Source of the DNA: an uncultured Gammaproteobacteria bacterium
GTDB lineage: Bacteria; Pseudomonadota; Gammaproteobacteria; Steroidobacterales; Woeseiaceae
DNA length: 64,000 nt
Direction of reading: 5' to 3'
Assembly: GCA_937899415.1 (NCBI GenBank)
Contig: CALBPI010000070.1
Span: forward strand, 1 to 64,000
Shown: positions 44,295 through 52,744 of the stretch, piece by piece
Layout of the letters: every line of letters starts with the position of its first letter
How positions within the stretch are numbered: position 1 is the stretch's first letter
The notes under the pieces: model-generated
What the model saw: the letters and a program-made list of their open reading frames with translations, nothing else
Told to the model about the DNA's origin: nothing
Database searches by the model: none
Made by a program: the position numbers and the translations under genes

Positions 44295-46049
44295 TCAATC
44301 GAAGTCGACGTCCGCGTAGGGATTCGGGCCGCCCGCGTCGATCCAGGCGTCAAGCTCGTCGGACAGCACCGACAAAGGCACGGAACGCAACGCGAGGATG
44401 GTGTCGTGGAAGTAACGCTGATCAAAGGCCGTCCCGAGTTCTGCCTCGGCGCGGGCGCGTTTGTCGCGGATCAGGATCTCACCGAGCTTGTAGGACAAGG
44501 CCTGGGCCGGCCAGGAAATATAGCGGTCGATCTCGGTCGTCACTTCACGCTCCGATAGCGCCGCGTTGTCGCGCAGGTAGGCGAGTGCCTGCTCGCGTGA
44601 CCAGCCGTAATGGTGCACGCCCGTGTCGATCACGAGTCGGCAGGCGCGCCACATCTCATAGGTCAGCTGCCCGAACTTTTCATAGGGTGTCCGGTAAATA
44701 CCGATCTCGCCGCCCAGCCATTCGACGTAGAGTCCCCAGCCTTCGCCGTAGCCGGAAAAGTAATTATTGGCGCGAAACTCGGGCACGTCTCCGGGGGCTT
44801 CGCTTGCGATCGCAAACTGCAGTGAATGACCTGGTGAGCACTCGTGCAGCGTCAGCGCCGGAATCGTGTAGAGCGGGCGTTGCAGCAGGTCGTAGGTGTT
44901 CATGAGGCAACGACCGTAGCCACCGCGGCCCGCCGTGTAGGTTGGCGCGATCTCGTCGGGCACGGGCTCAATCGTGTGACGCTGGCGCGGCAGGAATCCG
45001 AGGACGTCATGGATGCGACCGGCCATCCGCTTGTCGACGTAGGCGGACACACCCATGAGCTCATCGGGTGTCCTGGCGTAGAACTGCGGGTCGGTACGCA
45101 GGAACTCAAAGAACTCTGGTATCCCGCCGTCGAACTCCAGGTCTTCAATGATCGTGAGCATCTCCGCCCGTATGCGTGCGACTTCGGAGAGCCCCCGTTG
45201 GTGAATGGCTTCGGGTGTCAAATCCAGCGTTGTGTACTGGCGGATCTGTGCGCGGTAGAACGTGGCGCCATCAGGCAGGTCTCGAGCCGCCAGAGTGGTG
45301 CGCGCGTTGGGCAGGTATTCGTCCTGCATGAACGAAAGCAACTCGGCAAACGCCGGTATCACGGCCGTCTCGATGGCCTTCATGACCGCATCGCGGGTGC
45401 GCGCCTGCTCCTCGGCAGTCATGTTGTTCGGGAATCGCGCGACCGCTGCGGCGAATGGGTTTTGCACGCCTTCCCGCAGGAAGGCGACGATGGAACCGTC
45501 GCGCCCTTGCAAGGTTACGGCAGGCGGCGTGTAGCCTCTGGCGAGCCCGGCGCGCATGTTGGCAATGTGCTGATCAAAGTAGCGCGGCAGGTCGTTAAGC
45601 CGGTTCACATAGCGTTCGTAGCTTTCGAGATCTCCGAAGCCGCGACGGGGTGCGAGATAGCTCCAGAAGAACGAGTCTGAGTTCAGCGGCGCTTCGTAGG
45701 TTCGAAAGCGCGCGTCTTCGGCAGCCGACGTGACGATCTGCTCGAACACGGCCGCGTTGATCTGCTCCTCGGGGCTCAGCGCGTCGCGCGGGATTTGTGC
45801 CAACGCGGCCAGCGCCTCGTTCCAGTAGGCAAGCCGCTCGGCGTAGGCTTCGGGCGAGACGTCCGGGTAGCGTGCGCCGGCCACCCATCGACCAGAATCG
45901 TCACGCTCGCGGCCTTGTTGTTCCTGACGCCAGGCGTACTCGTCTTCATAAAGTGCTATGAGTCGGGCGTCCGCATCGCCGCCGGCGTCTGGCAGCGTGG
46001 TGCATGCGCTGGTAAGTAGCGTCGCGAGCAGCAGGGCGATTCGTGGCAT
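44295..46049 (-). CDS. DUF885-family lipoprotein, metallopeptidase-like
   Basis: The 584-residue protein has a lipobox (LLTSAC, Cys16) and the DUF885 body. The likely active site is [10 protein letters not shown] (His402, Glu403, His408), the family variant of a zinc-peptidase helix, with a downstream Glu in [13 protein letters not shown]. Members are predicted carboxypeptidase-like enzymes; few are characterised. I use ATG 46049 because it gives the lipoprotein signal; the start at 46133 does not. The yaiI gene follows closely. Confidence 0.87.
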   Translation of the reverse strand: MPRIALLLATLLTSACTTLPDAGGDADARLIALYEDEYAWRQEQQGRERDDSGRWVAGARYPDVSPEAYAERLAYWNEALAALAQIPRDALSPEEQINAAVFEQIVTSAAEDARFRTYEAPLNSDSFFWSYLAPRRGFGDLESYERYVNRLNDLPRYFDQHIANMRAGLARGYTPPAVTLQGRDGSIVAFLREGVQNPFAAAVARFPNNMTAEEQARTRDAVMKAIETAVIPAFAELLSFMQDEYLPNARTTLAARDLPDGATFYRAQIRQYTTLDLTPEAIHQRGLSEVARIRAEMLTIIEDLEFDGGIPEFFEFLRTDPQFYARTPDELMGVSAYVDKRMAGRIHDVLGFLPRQRHTIEPVPDEIAPTYTAGRGGYGRCLMNTYDLLQRPLYTIPALTLHECSPGHSLQFAIASEAPGDVPEFRANNYFSGYGEGWGLYVEWLGGEIGIYRTPYEKFGQLTYEMWRACRLVIDTGVHHYGWSREQALAYLRDNAALSEREVTTEIDRYISWPAQALSYKLGEILIRDKRARAEAELGTAFDQRYFHDTILALRSVPLSVLSDELDAWIDAGGPNPYADVDFD

Positions 46050-46160
46050 GACTGGGGTCCGTGGCGGGCAGGCAGGGCAGACCATACGCCACCTCAGGAT
46101 GCGCCGCCAAGCTGGGTACGACGCGATAAACACACGCCCCGGACAGGGCCCGGTGCCGCG

Positions 46161-47183
46161 TCAGTGTTGCGGCATCGCCGCTCTCGCAGAAAGCAGTCGG
46201 TCCTCGGGCTCGCTCTGGATACCCAGGTTAATACGCGCGAGGCGGCGTGCCAGCTTCGGGTCGGGCAACACATCCAGGTAGAAGCGCGTCATCTCGCGCG
46301 AGTGAGCCCAGTCCTCTTCAGCGATCCAGGCGCGAAACTGCTGGTCTGCGTGTGCAATGGCAGTCTCAAGATCAGGCTCGTGACCGGTCGGGATGCCGAC
46401 AATCATCTTGCGCACCGACAACGCCAGCGCCTCGGGCCCCTCGGCGAGAACGCGTGTCGCATCGTCAATCCGGTCCTGGGCAAGCAGTACATCGACGAGT
46501 GCTGCGCGCACTTGCGTGCGGTCGGCGAGCGCCAACGACTCCGTGTAATGCGCCACAGCGGCTTCGGGATCCGATGTTGCGGTGGCGTCGCCGGCAACGC
46601 TCAGCGTCCAGGCGAGCACTTCGGCGTCCGCCCGTTCACGTTTCGTGCCCAGCAAGACCGCTTCGATCTGGCGCTGCGCCCTAAGCGTGTCGCCTCGCGC
46701 GATATCAACGCGGGCGTGACAGGTCGTCGCGACCAGCAGGCTTACGTGACGCAGTTCCTGGCACGCTGTGGCCGCATCCTCGTCCGCACCCTGGACCAGG
46801 TACAGGGACGCGAGCTGCAGCCACGCCTCATCATTGTCGTAATCGCGGGAGATCACGTCGCGGAGCAGTGTCTCCGCCAGCGTAAAATCGTGGCGTGCCT
46901 GTGACACAACCGCGGCGTCGATCAACTCAAGCAGCGTCGGGTCGCCAAGGTGGGGCTCAAGCTCTGCCCAGGCGGCCTCAAGATGCGCGTCGTCGCCTGT
47001 GACGCGAAAGGCGGTGAGGCGTGACTGGATGCGCGTGTGATCGGGCTCCGGATGCGCGTCGTGATGCGCGCCATCGTGGGTGTTAGCGTGTTTGAGATCG
47101 TGGGCGCTGGCAGGCAGTGTCGCTGCGGCCAGGAGCAGTCCCGCGCACAGCGCGACAGCCCCGCGGTAATTCAGTGTGTTCAT
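46161..47183 (-). CDS. Exported TPR-like protein with His-rich N-terminus
   Basis: The 340-residue protein has a signal peptide (LCAGLLLAAATLPASA) and begins its mature chain with a His/Asp-rich stretch (HDLKHANTHDGAHHDAHPE, residues about 28-46) that could bind zinc, copper or nickel. The rest is helical repeats of TPR type (AETLLRDVISRDYDNDEAWLQLASLY shortened; AVAHYTESLALADRTQVRAAL). It is the third gene of the DUF4331 operon, after a strong intergenic hairpin. A metal-handling or complex-building role is inferred from composition and context only. Confidence 0.75.
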   Translation of the reverse strand: MNTLNYRGAVALCAGLLLAAATLPASAHDLKHANTHDGAHHDAHPEPDHTRIQSRLTAFRVTGDDAHLEAAWAELEPHLGDPTLLELIDAAVVSQARHDFTLAETLLRDVISRDYDNDEAWLQLASLYLVQGADEDAATACQELRHVSLLVATTCHARVDIARGDTLRAQRQIEAVLLGTKRERADAEVLAWTLSVAGDATATSDPEAAVAHYTESLALADRTQVRAALVDVLLAQDRIDDATRVLAEGPEALALSVRKMIVGIPTGHEPDLETAIAHADQQFRAWIAEEDWAHSREMTRFYLDVLPDPKLARRLARINLGIQSEPEDRLLSARAAMPQH

Positions 47184-47204
47184 AACGGTCTCTCAGGTAG
47201 GGGC

Positions 47205-47248
47205 CGCCCCGGGGGCTCTGGGGGAGCGACAAGCGCGCCCCCGGGGCG
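47205..47248. terminator. Intergenic 12-bp stem-loop in the DUF4331 operon
   Basis: CGCCCCGGGGGC (47205-47216) pairs perfectly with GCCCCCGGGGCG (47237-47248) around a 20-base loop. It lies between the Ig-like lipoprotein gene and the TPR gene on the minus strand. There is no T run, so it may reduce read-through or stabilise the upstream mRNA rather than stop transcription fully. Confidence 0.5.
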
Positions 47249-47254
47249 ACAGGT

Positions 47255-47770
47255 TTACTCCGCGAGCAAGTCCGCGAAGTCGTCTTCGTCTGCGTCCTGA
47301 GCAAACTCGACGGCGTTGATCAACGTGGGTGTTTCCACGTCCGTTGATGTGAAGGTGTCACGCGCGAACTGCTGCAGCGAGCGCTGTTCGGCAACCACGC
47401 TCAGCAGAAAGTCGACACGGGCCACCTGACCGAGATCGTCGGTGGCAACCACCGAAACCGTGGTCTCGCCGGTGACATCAAGCTGTGGCGTCACTACGAG
47501 AGAACCAGAACCCCGCTCATTGCGAACCAGGAGTCCGTTTTCGGGGACGATTTCCGGTCGGTCGGCGCTCGCCACGACCGTCACGCTGCTCGGCCGCTCG
47601 TCTGCGACAGAGAAGCTGATGGGCGTGCTCGCGCCGTTGGCATCGATGCTCTGATCCGCGATGTCGCTGATCATTGGCGCAGCGTTGACGGCCGTGGCGT
47701 CTCCGGAGCCGCCGCCGCACGCAGCGGTCAGCGACACCAGCGAGGCCACTAAGAGGAATTTCATTTTCAT
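47255..47770 (-). CDS. Small Ig-like lipoprotein
   Basis: The 171-residue lipoprotein has a lipobox (SLTAAC, Cys18) followed by a Gly/Ser spacer. Residues about 32-128 look like one bacterial Ig/cadherin-like sandwich (ISDIADQSIDANGASTPISF, then TVSVVATDDLGQVARVDFLL). The last 40 residues are acidic (FAQDADEDDFADLLAE). It lies 21 bases after the DUF4331 gene in the same operon, so a surface partner of that protein is likely. Confidence 0.78.
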   Translation of the reverse strand: MKMKFLLVASLVSLTAACGGGSGDATAVNAAPMISDIADQSIDANGASTPISFSVADERPSSVTVVASADRPEIVPENGLLVRNERGSGSLVVTPQLDVTGETTVSVVATDDLGQVARVDFLLSVVAEQRSLQQFARDTFTSTDVETPTLINAVEFAQDADEDDFADLLAE

Positions 47771-47791
47771 GGTGAAGCCTTCTCTTACCGG

Positions 47792-49417
47792 TCAGTTCTT
47801 GGGCTGCGGCAGCGGCGCGCCGACGGGGGAGCCCGGGTAGGGCGTCAGCAGGTACGGGAAGCTCGCATCGAGGTCCGTAGCCTGCAGCGGGGCGCCATCG
47901 GTGAACGAGACGGTACCGACCGGCGCGTCCGCAGGATCGCAAAGGCCGAGGTTGACGCCTGTGCCGTTCTCACCGAGAGGCAGGTCGTGGCAGAGCGCAC
48001 CCATGACCACGCGCAGTGCGATGTCGACGCTGTCGTCACCCGGGCGGCGGCCGTTGGGGAACCCAGCCAGGTCGCCAGCGGCAACACCGAGCGGATGCTG
48101 TGCTTCACGAACGGTCGGCGCGATGGCCGTGTTCAGTCGGAGCATTTCTCCAGGCGCGACGTTGGCGGGCTGGTTCAGACCCGGGAAGCCTGTCAGGAAG
48201 GCGGTGACCAGGTCATTGCGCGGGAAATTCGAAGGCGCGAGGTTGTCGAAGGGGACGAACTCGGGAATGGCTTCACCCAGGATCTCGTTGACGGCGTCGC
48301 GGAACAGCGCGTCGAGGATCAGCGGCAGGCCGGGGTTCGTCACGAAGGGCAGGAATTGATCGTCGTCCTTGGGCTCACTGGAGTTGAAGCGGTCCTTGCT
48401 TTCGAAGCCGACCACAAGCTCATTGACGAGCGGTGCGGACAGGCGCGACACCTGGGTCCAGGCGCCACCGCTGATTTCCGGTTTCAGGAACGTCGGCCGC
48501 GGGTTCAGAATATTGAGCTGGCGCAGGCTGGAGGTTGTCCACGCGCCGATCACGGATTCATCACCCTGTGTCAGGCAGTCCTCATGCAGCTCCAGCGCAA
48601 TCGAGGTGACGTTGTTGCGGGCCAGGATGTTGCGCTCCGGGTCTTGCGTGACGCCGCCGGGGAAGCCATCGCCGTCTCCAGCGCCGGCGCTGCTGTCACC
48701 TTCGATCGGAACGAAGTTCACGAGGTCGAAGACTTCGCCCAGGCTCAGCTTGAACGCTTCGTTGCGTTGGCCGACAAAGACGCGGCCGGGAATCGAGCAA
48801 CCCGGAACGCTGATGTCGTGTACGAAGCTGTCGGCGTAGGCGGTGTAGCCGCCAGGGCCGCCAAAGGTCTTCGTGCCCGAGTAGTCGAAGGGCTTGCCGA
48901 AAGCCTTGTCACCGGTTGCCACGTTGGTCGCCGTCCTGCGACGGCCACGACGACGATCACCTTCAATCAGTGTGACCGTGTAGGTCTCAACATGGTTCAG
49001 GCCCGGTGCACCGTTGGCGTCGATCGGTGCGATGTTGCGCAGGACACTGGAAATTTCTGTGCCATCAACATTGAGTCGAATCGGTCCGCCGGCGGGGAAG
49101 GCGTCTTTGAAGCGAAACTGGAAGGTCAGGTCTTCACGGCTGTCGCCATCATTGTCCACGTGGATTTCGTAGAGCGCCTGGCTGTCCAGCGGGAAGTAGT
49201 GGGGACCGCCGTAGGCGGCTTGCACGGGCAGGTAGTTCGCGATCAGGGTCACGAAGTCTTCGCGGCCCGGCTCGTAACTCTTGAACAGGTAGAAGTCGGT
49301 GCCGTCTGCCTGGGGGTACTTGGTGACAAACGGTGCCTCTCGGTGACTCGACGCCATCGCGGTGCAGGTTGCTGCGATCGCAATGACCGTGCCGAGGCAG
49401 GTCAGTGTGCGTTTCAT
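47792..49417 (-). CDS. DUF4331-family exported protein
   Basis: The 541-residue protein starts at ATG 49417, which gives a signal peptide (LGTVIAIAATCTAMA) and the family start SSHREAPFVTKYPQADGTDFYLFKSYEPGR (given here in two joined motifs, SSHREAP and ADGTDFYLF). Further conserved segments are ALYEIHVDNDGDSREDL, VFVGQRNEAFKLSLGEVFDLVN and ARNNVTSIALELHEDCL (parts). DUF4331 proteins are secreted, contain many Asp/Asn loops and probably bind calcium; no activity is established. It is the first gene of the operon driven by the minus-strand CGATCC-N18-TA promoter. Confidence 0.87.
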   Translation of the reverse strand: MKRTLTCLGTVIAIAATCTAMASSHREAPFVTKYPQADGTDFYLFKSYEPGREDFVTLIANYLPVQAAYGGPHYFPLDSQALYEIHVDNDGDSREDLTFQFRFKDAFPAGGPIRLNVDGTEISSVLRNIAPIDANGAPGLNHVETYTVTLIEGDRRRGRRRTATNVATGDKAFGKPFDYSGTKTFGGPGGYTAYADSFVHDISVPGCSIPGRVFVGQRNEAFKLSLGEVFDLVNFVPIEGDSSAGAGDGDGFPGGVTQDPERNILARNNVTSIALELHEDCLTQGDESVIGAWTTSSLRQLNILNPRPTFLKPEISGGAWTQVSRLSAPLVNELVVGFESKDRFNSSEPKDDDQFLPFVTNPGLPLILDALFRDAVNEILGEAIPEFVPFDNLAPSNFPRNDLVTAFLTGFPGLNQPANVAPGEMLRLNTAIAPTVREAQHPLGVAAGDLAGFPNGRRPGDDSVDIALRVVMGALCHDLPLGENGTGVNLGLCDPADAPVGTVSFTDGAPLQATDLDASFPYLLTPYPGSPVGAPLPQPKN

Positions 49418-49460
49418 GGGGTTGTGCTCCTTGCGGATTGTTAATGGAATTGCAAAGAGC

Positions 49461-49488
49461 GGTACGCAGCCGCCGCTAGACTGGATCG
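49461..49488 (-). promoter_or_regulatory. ECF-type promoter of the DUF4331 operon
   Basis: On the minus strand CGATCC (49483-49488) is followed by exactly 18 bases and then TACC (49461-49464), about 45 bases before the DUF4331 start. The spacer ends in GGCTGCG, the same seven bases as in the opposite promoter. The form is close to the TGATCC-N18-TA promoters of RpoE/ChrR-type (ECF11) sigma factors. Confidence 0.7.
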
Positions 49489-49535
49489 AAAAAATATCGT
49501 TCCGGATCAAAATTTTTTCGCGGGCACGACAATTT

Positions 49536-49565
49536 CGATCCAAACCAATCCAGGCTGCGTATCTA
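49536..49565 (+). promoter_or_regulatory. ECF-type promoter of the sigma-factor/cupin operon
   Basis: On the plus strand CGATCC (49536-49541) is followed by 18 bases ending GGCTGCG and then TATCTA (49560-49565), 47 bases before the sigma-factor start. It mirrors the minus-strand promoter of the DUF4331 operon, so the sigma factor most likely drives both its own gene and that operon. Confidence 0.7.
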
Positions 49566-49611
49566 CACAAAGCGCGGCAGTCCGTACGCATGCATTTGCT
49601 ATAGTCGCGGC

Positions 49612-50217
49612 ATGGACCAGCCCACGGTGCAAGACGGGTACAACGAGGCCGGCAGCGAGCTCGACACGCGGTGCGTGGCCTGGGTCACCGCGATGGCGGC
49701 GGGCGACGAGCAGGCTTTGGAGTCGCTCTACGACGCCACGCTGTCAAAGCTGTTTGGTGTCGCCCTGAGCATCGTGAGCGACCGCGCGCTGGCCGAGGAG
49801 GTGGTTACTGATGCTTACCACGCGGCGTGGACGAACGCTGGCAACTACGATGCCGCGCTGGGTCGTGTCATGACCTGGTTAGCCTCGATTTGTCGCAATC
49901 GTGCGCTCGACGCACTGCGGCGCGAAGCCTCTGCCGCGAGACGGCATGAGACCGCGGCTACATTGGAAATACCGGATGATGCGGCGGCACCAGAGCAACT
50001 GCTTTCGGTTCTTGAGGACGGCCACGAGATTCGCCGTCTCTTCGAGGCCCTGCCCGGCGACGACCGCCAGCTGATCGCGCTGGCTTATTTTCGCGGCTAC
50101 AGTCAACAGCAGATTGCCGAGCTGACGGCGTTACCGCTGGGGACCGTGAAATCAAGGATGCGGCGTGCCCTGTCTACGCTGGCGCGCGCGGCATCACCTG
50201 ACCTGGCTATGAGTTGA
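49612..50217 (+). CDS. ECF sigma factor, RpoE/ChrR (ECF11)-like
   Basis: The 201-residue protein has sigma region 2 (LESLYDATLSKLFGVAL, then AEEVVTDAYHAAWTNAGNYD, MTWLASICRNRALDALRR) and region 4 (LIALAYFRGYSQQQIAEL, then LPLGTVKSRMRRAL). The cupin protein gene follows after 7 bases, the pairing seen for ECF11-type factors such as Rhodobacter sphaeroides RpoE with ChrR, which answer to singlet oxygen. Its own promoter carries the CGATCC-N18-TA motif, indicating autoregulation. The signal here is not known. Confidence 0.88.
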   Translation: MDQPTVQDGYNEAGSELDTRCVAWVTAMAAGDEQALESLYDATLSKLFGVALSIVSDRALAEEVVTDAYHAAWTNAGNYDAALGRVMTWLASICRNRALDALRREASAARRHETAATLEIPDDAAAPEQLLSVLEDGHEIRRLFEALPGDDRQLIALAYFRGYSQQQIAELTALPLGTVKSRMRRALSTLARAASPDLAMS

Positions 50218-50224
50218 ACGAGAC

Positions 50225-50674
50225 GTGAGCGAACCTGACGACAAGCCTTTGCCCGCTGCGGTAGCCGGTGCCATCACCGATGCCATTGCGCCTGTCGTGC
50301 CTGACGCGCACGCGGCCGCGCGTATAAAGCGGCGCTTGTTGGAACGCGTGCGTGGTGACGACGCTGCCGCTGATCTCGTCACTGTGTCCGGTACGTCAGA
50401 CGACTGGATTGAGACCAGCCCCGGCAACCAGGTTAAGGTGCTTCGAAGCGATGATGAAAGCATGTCGATTCTCGTTCGACTCGAGCCTGGCACGACATTC
50501 CCCGCGCACTACCATCCCGTCGAAGAGGAAACCTACGTCGTGGAAGGGGAAACCTATTTTGGTGACATCCACCTCAAGGCGGGCGATTACCACGTAGCGC
50601 CCCAAGGAAGTTCGCACGGCGAGGTGCGCACCGAAACGGGTTGCGTCCTGTTGATCCGCAAGGGCCCCGACTAG
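50225..50674 (+). CDS. Cupin protein, ChrR-like anti-sigma partner
   Basis: The 149-residue protein starts at GTG 50225. Its C-terminal half is a ChrR-type cupin with the metal-binding pattern HYHPVEEETYVVEGE (two His and a Glu) and a later His in SSHGEV. The N-terminal 60 residues contain a helix RIKRRLLERV, like the linker before the cupin in ChrR, but the zinc-binding anti-sigma domain of ChrR (HxxxCxxC) is missing. It may still hold the sigma factor through that helix, or only sense a signal. Its stop overlaps the stop of the MscS-like gene on the other strand. Confidence 0.8.
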   Translation: MSEPDDKPLPAAVAGAITDAIAPVVPDAHAAARIKRRLLERVRGDDAAADLVTVSGTSDDWIETSPGNQVKVLRSDDESMSILVRLEPGTTFPAHYHPVEEETYVVEGETYFGDIHLKAGDYHVAPQGSSHGEVRTETGCVLLIRKGPD

Positions 50675-51723
50675 TCGTCGTCGGCCTTGGCCCTGATCAG
50701 CGCTTCGGCCTCGGCAAGTCGCGCCCGCAAGGCGTCACGCCGCGTCTGAAGGGCAGCTCTCGCGTCGTCATCGGTGTCGACGGCTGCCTTGCCGTTTGCG
50801 GCCAGCAACGCCGCCTCAAGCTTCTGCAGGTCCTTGCGTAACGATTCGACGGAGGCGGCATCCTCGGCCTTGTCGAAGGCAACATCCTCGCCCTGGGTGC
50901 GCGCGGGAGCGGGCTGCCGCCGTTTTGTTACGGGAATCACACTTCGCTGCGGGTCGAGTGCGCGCGTCGTCATGAAATTGGGCGAGACGATTTCAATGCC
51001 CCCATCGTGCAGGGCGTCCAGCATTGCCTCGCGCAGCCGCGAGCGTGCCGAGATGAGGCTCTTCACGTCTTCAAGCAGACCAGCGACACGATAAACGATG
51101 GAAAAGTCGCCGAGTTCACGCACTTGTACAAAGCCATCCTTGAGCCCAGCCACATGCGTGGCCTCACGCAGCAGCTTGACGACGCGGCGGTGACCGACGT
51201 CATAGCCGAGTGACACCTCTGCGGTAATGATCGTCCCCGAGGCGCGAACCACCTGCATGGGCTGCGTCACCATGTAAAGGTTGGGCACCGTGACGAGATC
51301 GCGAAACTCGGTCTGAATTTCGGTGTGCAGCAAGTCCATTTCGGTGATGCGACCCGTGAGGTCAGCGACCGTGATGAAGTCGCCGGGACGTGCATTGCGC
51401 ATCACGCGCAGCATGACCCCCGCCATGATGTTGCCGATAAACGTTGTTGAGGACAGGGCGATGGCGGCACTGAGCAAAATGCCTATGAGGCTCAGCAGCT
51501 GACCACGCAGGGCGTCTGTGATCGGTAAGGCCACGATGATCGTGAGCCCGCCGGCAAACGTGAGTGCCAGCATGATGAATTGAAAGCGGAACTGCGCGCT
51601 GGGGTCATCACGCCAATGGCGTCGCAGGACCCAATTCGTCAGACCCAGCAGCGCCAGGACGGCGGCCACGGTGGCGAGTAGAGGCACAAAGCCGGTCAGC
51701 ACCCCAATTACGTCGTTTTGCAC
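50671..51723 (-). CDS. MscS-family mechanosensitive channel
   Basis: The 350-residue protein has about four membrane helices, the last being the pore-lining one (LLSAAIALSSTTFIGNIMAGVML), followed by the MscS beta domain (RPGDFITVADLTGRITEMDLLHTEI in part, TVPNLYMVTQP) and a cytoplasmic domain with VSLGYDVGHRRVVKLL. The C-terminal 80 residues are an extra coiled coil (AASVESLRKDLQKLEAALL; RRDALRARLAEAEALI). The start is a GTG at 51723. Small MscS channels release solutes on osmotic downshock. Confidence 0.9.
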   Translation of the reverse strand: MQNDVIGVLTGFVPLLATVAAVLALLGLTNWVLRRHWRDDPSAQFRFQFIMLALTFAGGLTIIVALPITDALRGQLLSLIGILLSAAIALSSTTFIGNIMAGVMLRVMRNARPGDFITVADLTGRITEMDLLHTEIQTEFRDLVTVPNLYMVTQPMQVVRASGTIITAEVSLGYDVGHRRVVKLLREATHVAGLKDGFVQVRELGDFSIVYRVAGLLEDVKSLISARSRLREAMLDALHDGGIEIVSPNFMTTRALDPQRSVIPVTKRRQPAPARTQGEDVAFDKAEDAASVESLRKDLQKLEAALLAANGKAAVDTDDDARAALQTRRDALRARLAEAEALIRAKADDD

Positions 51724-51900
51724 CTCGAAGCCCCTGCGCCTCCCCTCTGATTCAAGAGCTTAACGCGGCCTCTGCGCACACTCCACGTGCCGCGGCGCCG
51801 TTGTGATGAGTCGGTCACCTGCGCGTGATCCTTTCGTGAACATTGGGCCCCACTGTGTCCCGGCACTGTTCACAACCCCCACACGCAAGGGAGCGCAATC

Positions 51901-52659
51901 ATGAAACTGTTTCAATTCAAGGGCCGTCGACTGGCCAATGTGGCGGCCGTCATTGCCGTCGCGATCATCACCCTGCCGTCGGCCTCGGCCGACCGCACCT
52001 TCTTTGGCGGCGAGACCTACCGGATCACGATCACCAACCTGACCACGGGTCAGCCGTTCACGCCGCCCGTTATCGCTGTGCACAACCCGCGCGCCAACGT
52101 GTTCGCGCTGGGCACGCCGGCCAGCGAAGGCGTGCGTCAGATCGCCGAGAACGGCAACAACGCGCCGCTCGTCGCTGCGTTGTCGGCTAGCCCCGACGTC
52201 AGCGAAGTGATTGAAGGCACGGCGCCCATCGTGCCGGCGGCCAACCCGGGTGGTACGCCGTTCGACAGCCAGGCCACGTTCGAATTCACAACACAGACGC
52301 GTCGCACCCACATCTCGTTTGTCAGCATGCTGATCTGCACAAACGATGGCTTTACGGGCATCAACACGATTCGCCTGCCGCGAAACAGCACCACGATCCT
52401 CGCGCGCGGCTACGAGACGCGCACCGAGCAGAACACCGAGGATTTCGCGGACATCGTGCCGCCGTGCCAGGGCCTCATTGGCGTGTCGTCGGACGACGCA
52501 GGCACGGGTGAAAGCAACCCGGCGCTGGGTGAGAACGGCATCGTGATTCCGCACCAGGGTGTCGTGGGCGACAACGATCTCGTCTCGCGCGTCCACAACT
52601 GGGCTGATCCGGTCGCCAAGATCGTCATTGAGCGTGTTCGGTCTGATCGCCGCTACTGA
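51901..52659 (+). CDS. Secreted spondin-domain protein
   Basis: The 252-residue protein has a signal peptide (VAAVIAVAIITLPSASA). The mature chain fits the bacterial Spond_N type: TYRITITNLTTGQPFTPPVIAVHN, then ASEGVRQIAENGN, and HISFVSMLICTNDGFTGIN with paired cysteines (Cys at CTNDG and PPCQG). The fold binds metal and glycans in animals; the bacterial role is unknown. It is transcribed alone and ends in a strong terminator. Confidence 0.87.
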   Translation: MKLFQFKGRRLANVAAVIAVAIITLPSASADRTFFGGETYRITITNLTTGQPFTPPVIAVHNPRANVFALGTPASEGVRQIAENGNNAPLVAALSASPDVSEVIEGTAPIVPAANPGGTPFDSQATFEFTTQTRRTHISFVSMLICTNDGFTGINTIRLPRNSTTILARGYETRTEQNTEDFADIVPPCQGLIGVSSDDAGTGESNPALGENGIVIPHQGVVGDNDLVSRVHNWADPVAKIVIERVRSDRRY

Positions 52660-52691
52660 TCTCCACGCTCTTGATCAAAGCGGTCAGACGA

Positions 52692-52722
52692 GGTGGCCCC
52701 GCACCAGCGGGGCCGCCTTTTT
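52692..52722 (+). terminator. Rho-independent terminator of the spondin-domain gene
   Basis: GGTGGCCCCGC (52692-52702) pairs with GCGGGGCCGCC (52707-52717, one G-T pair) around the loop ACCA and is followed by five Ts (52718-52722). It lies 33 bases after the stop. Confidence 0.9.
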
Positions 52723-52744
52723 CATTTGTGCGACCATACGCACT

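Noticed and set aside
47987-49444. A 485-residue open frame on the plus strand
   Set aside because: It is antisense to the DUF4331 gene, which has a signal peptide and family motifs. Long antisense frames are common in high-GC DNA.
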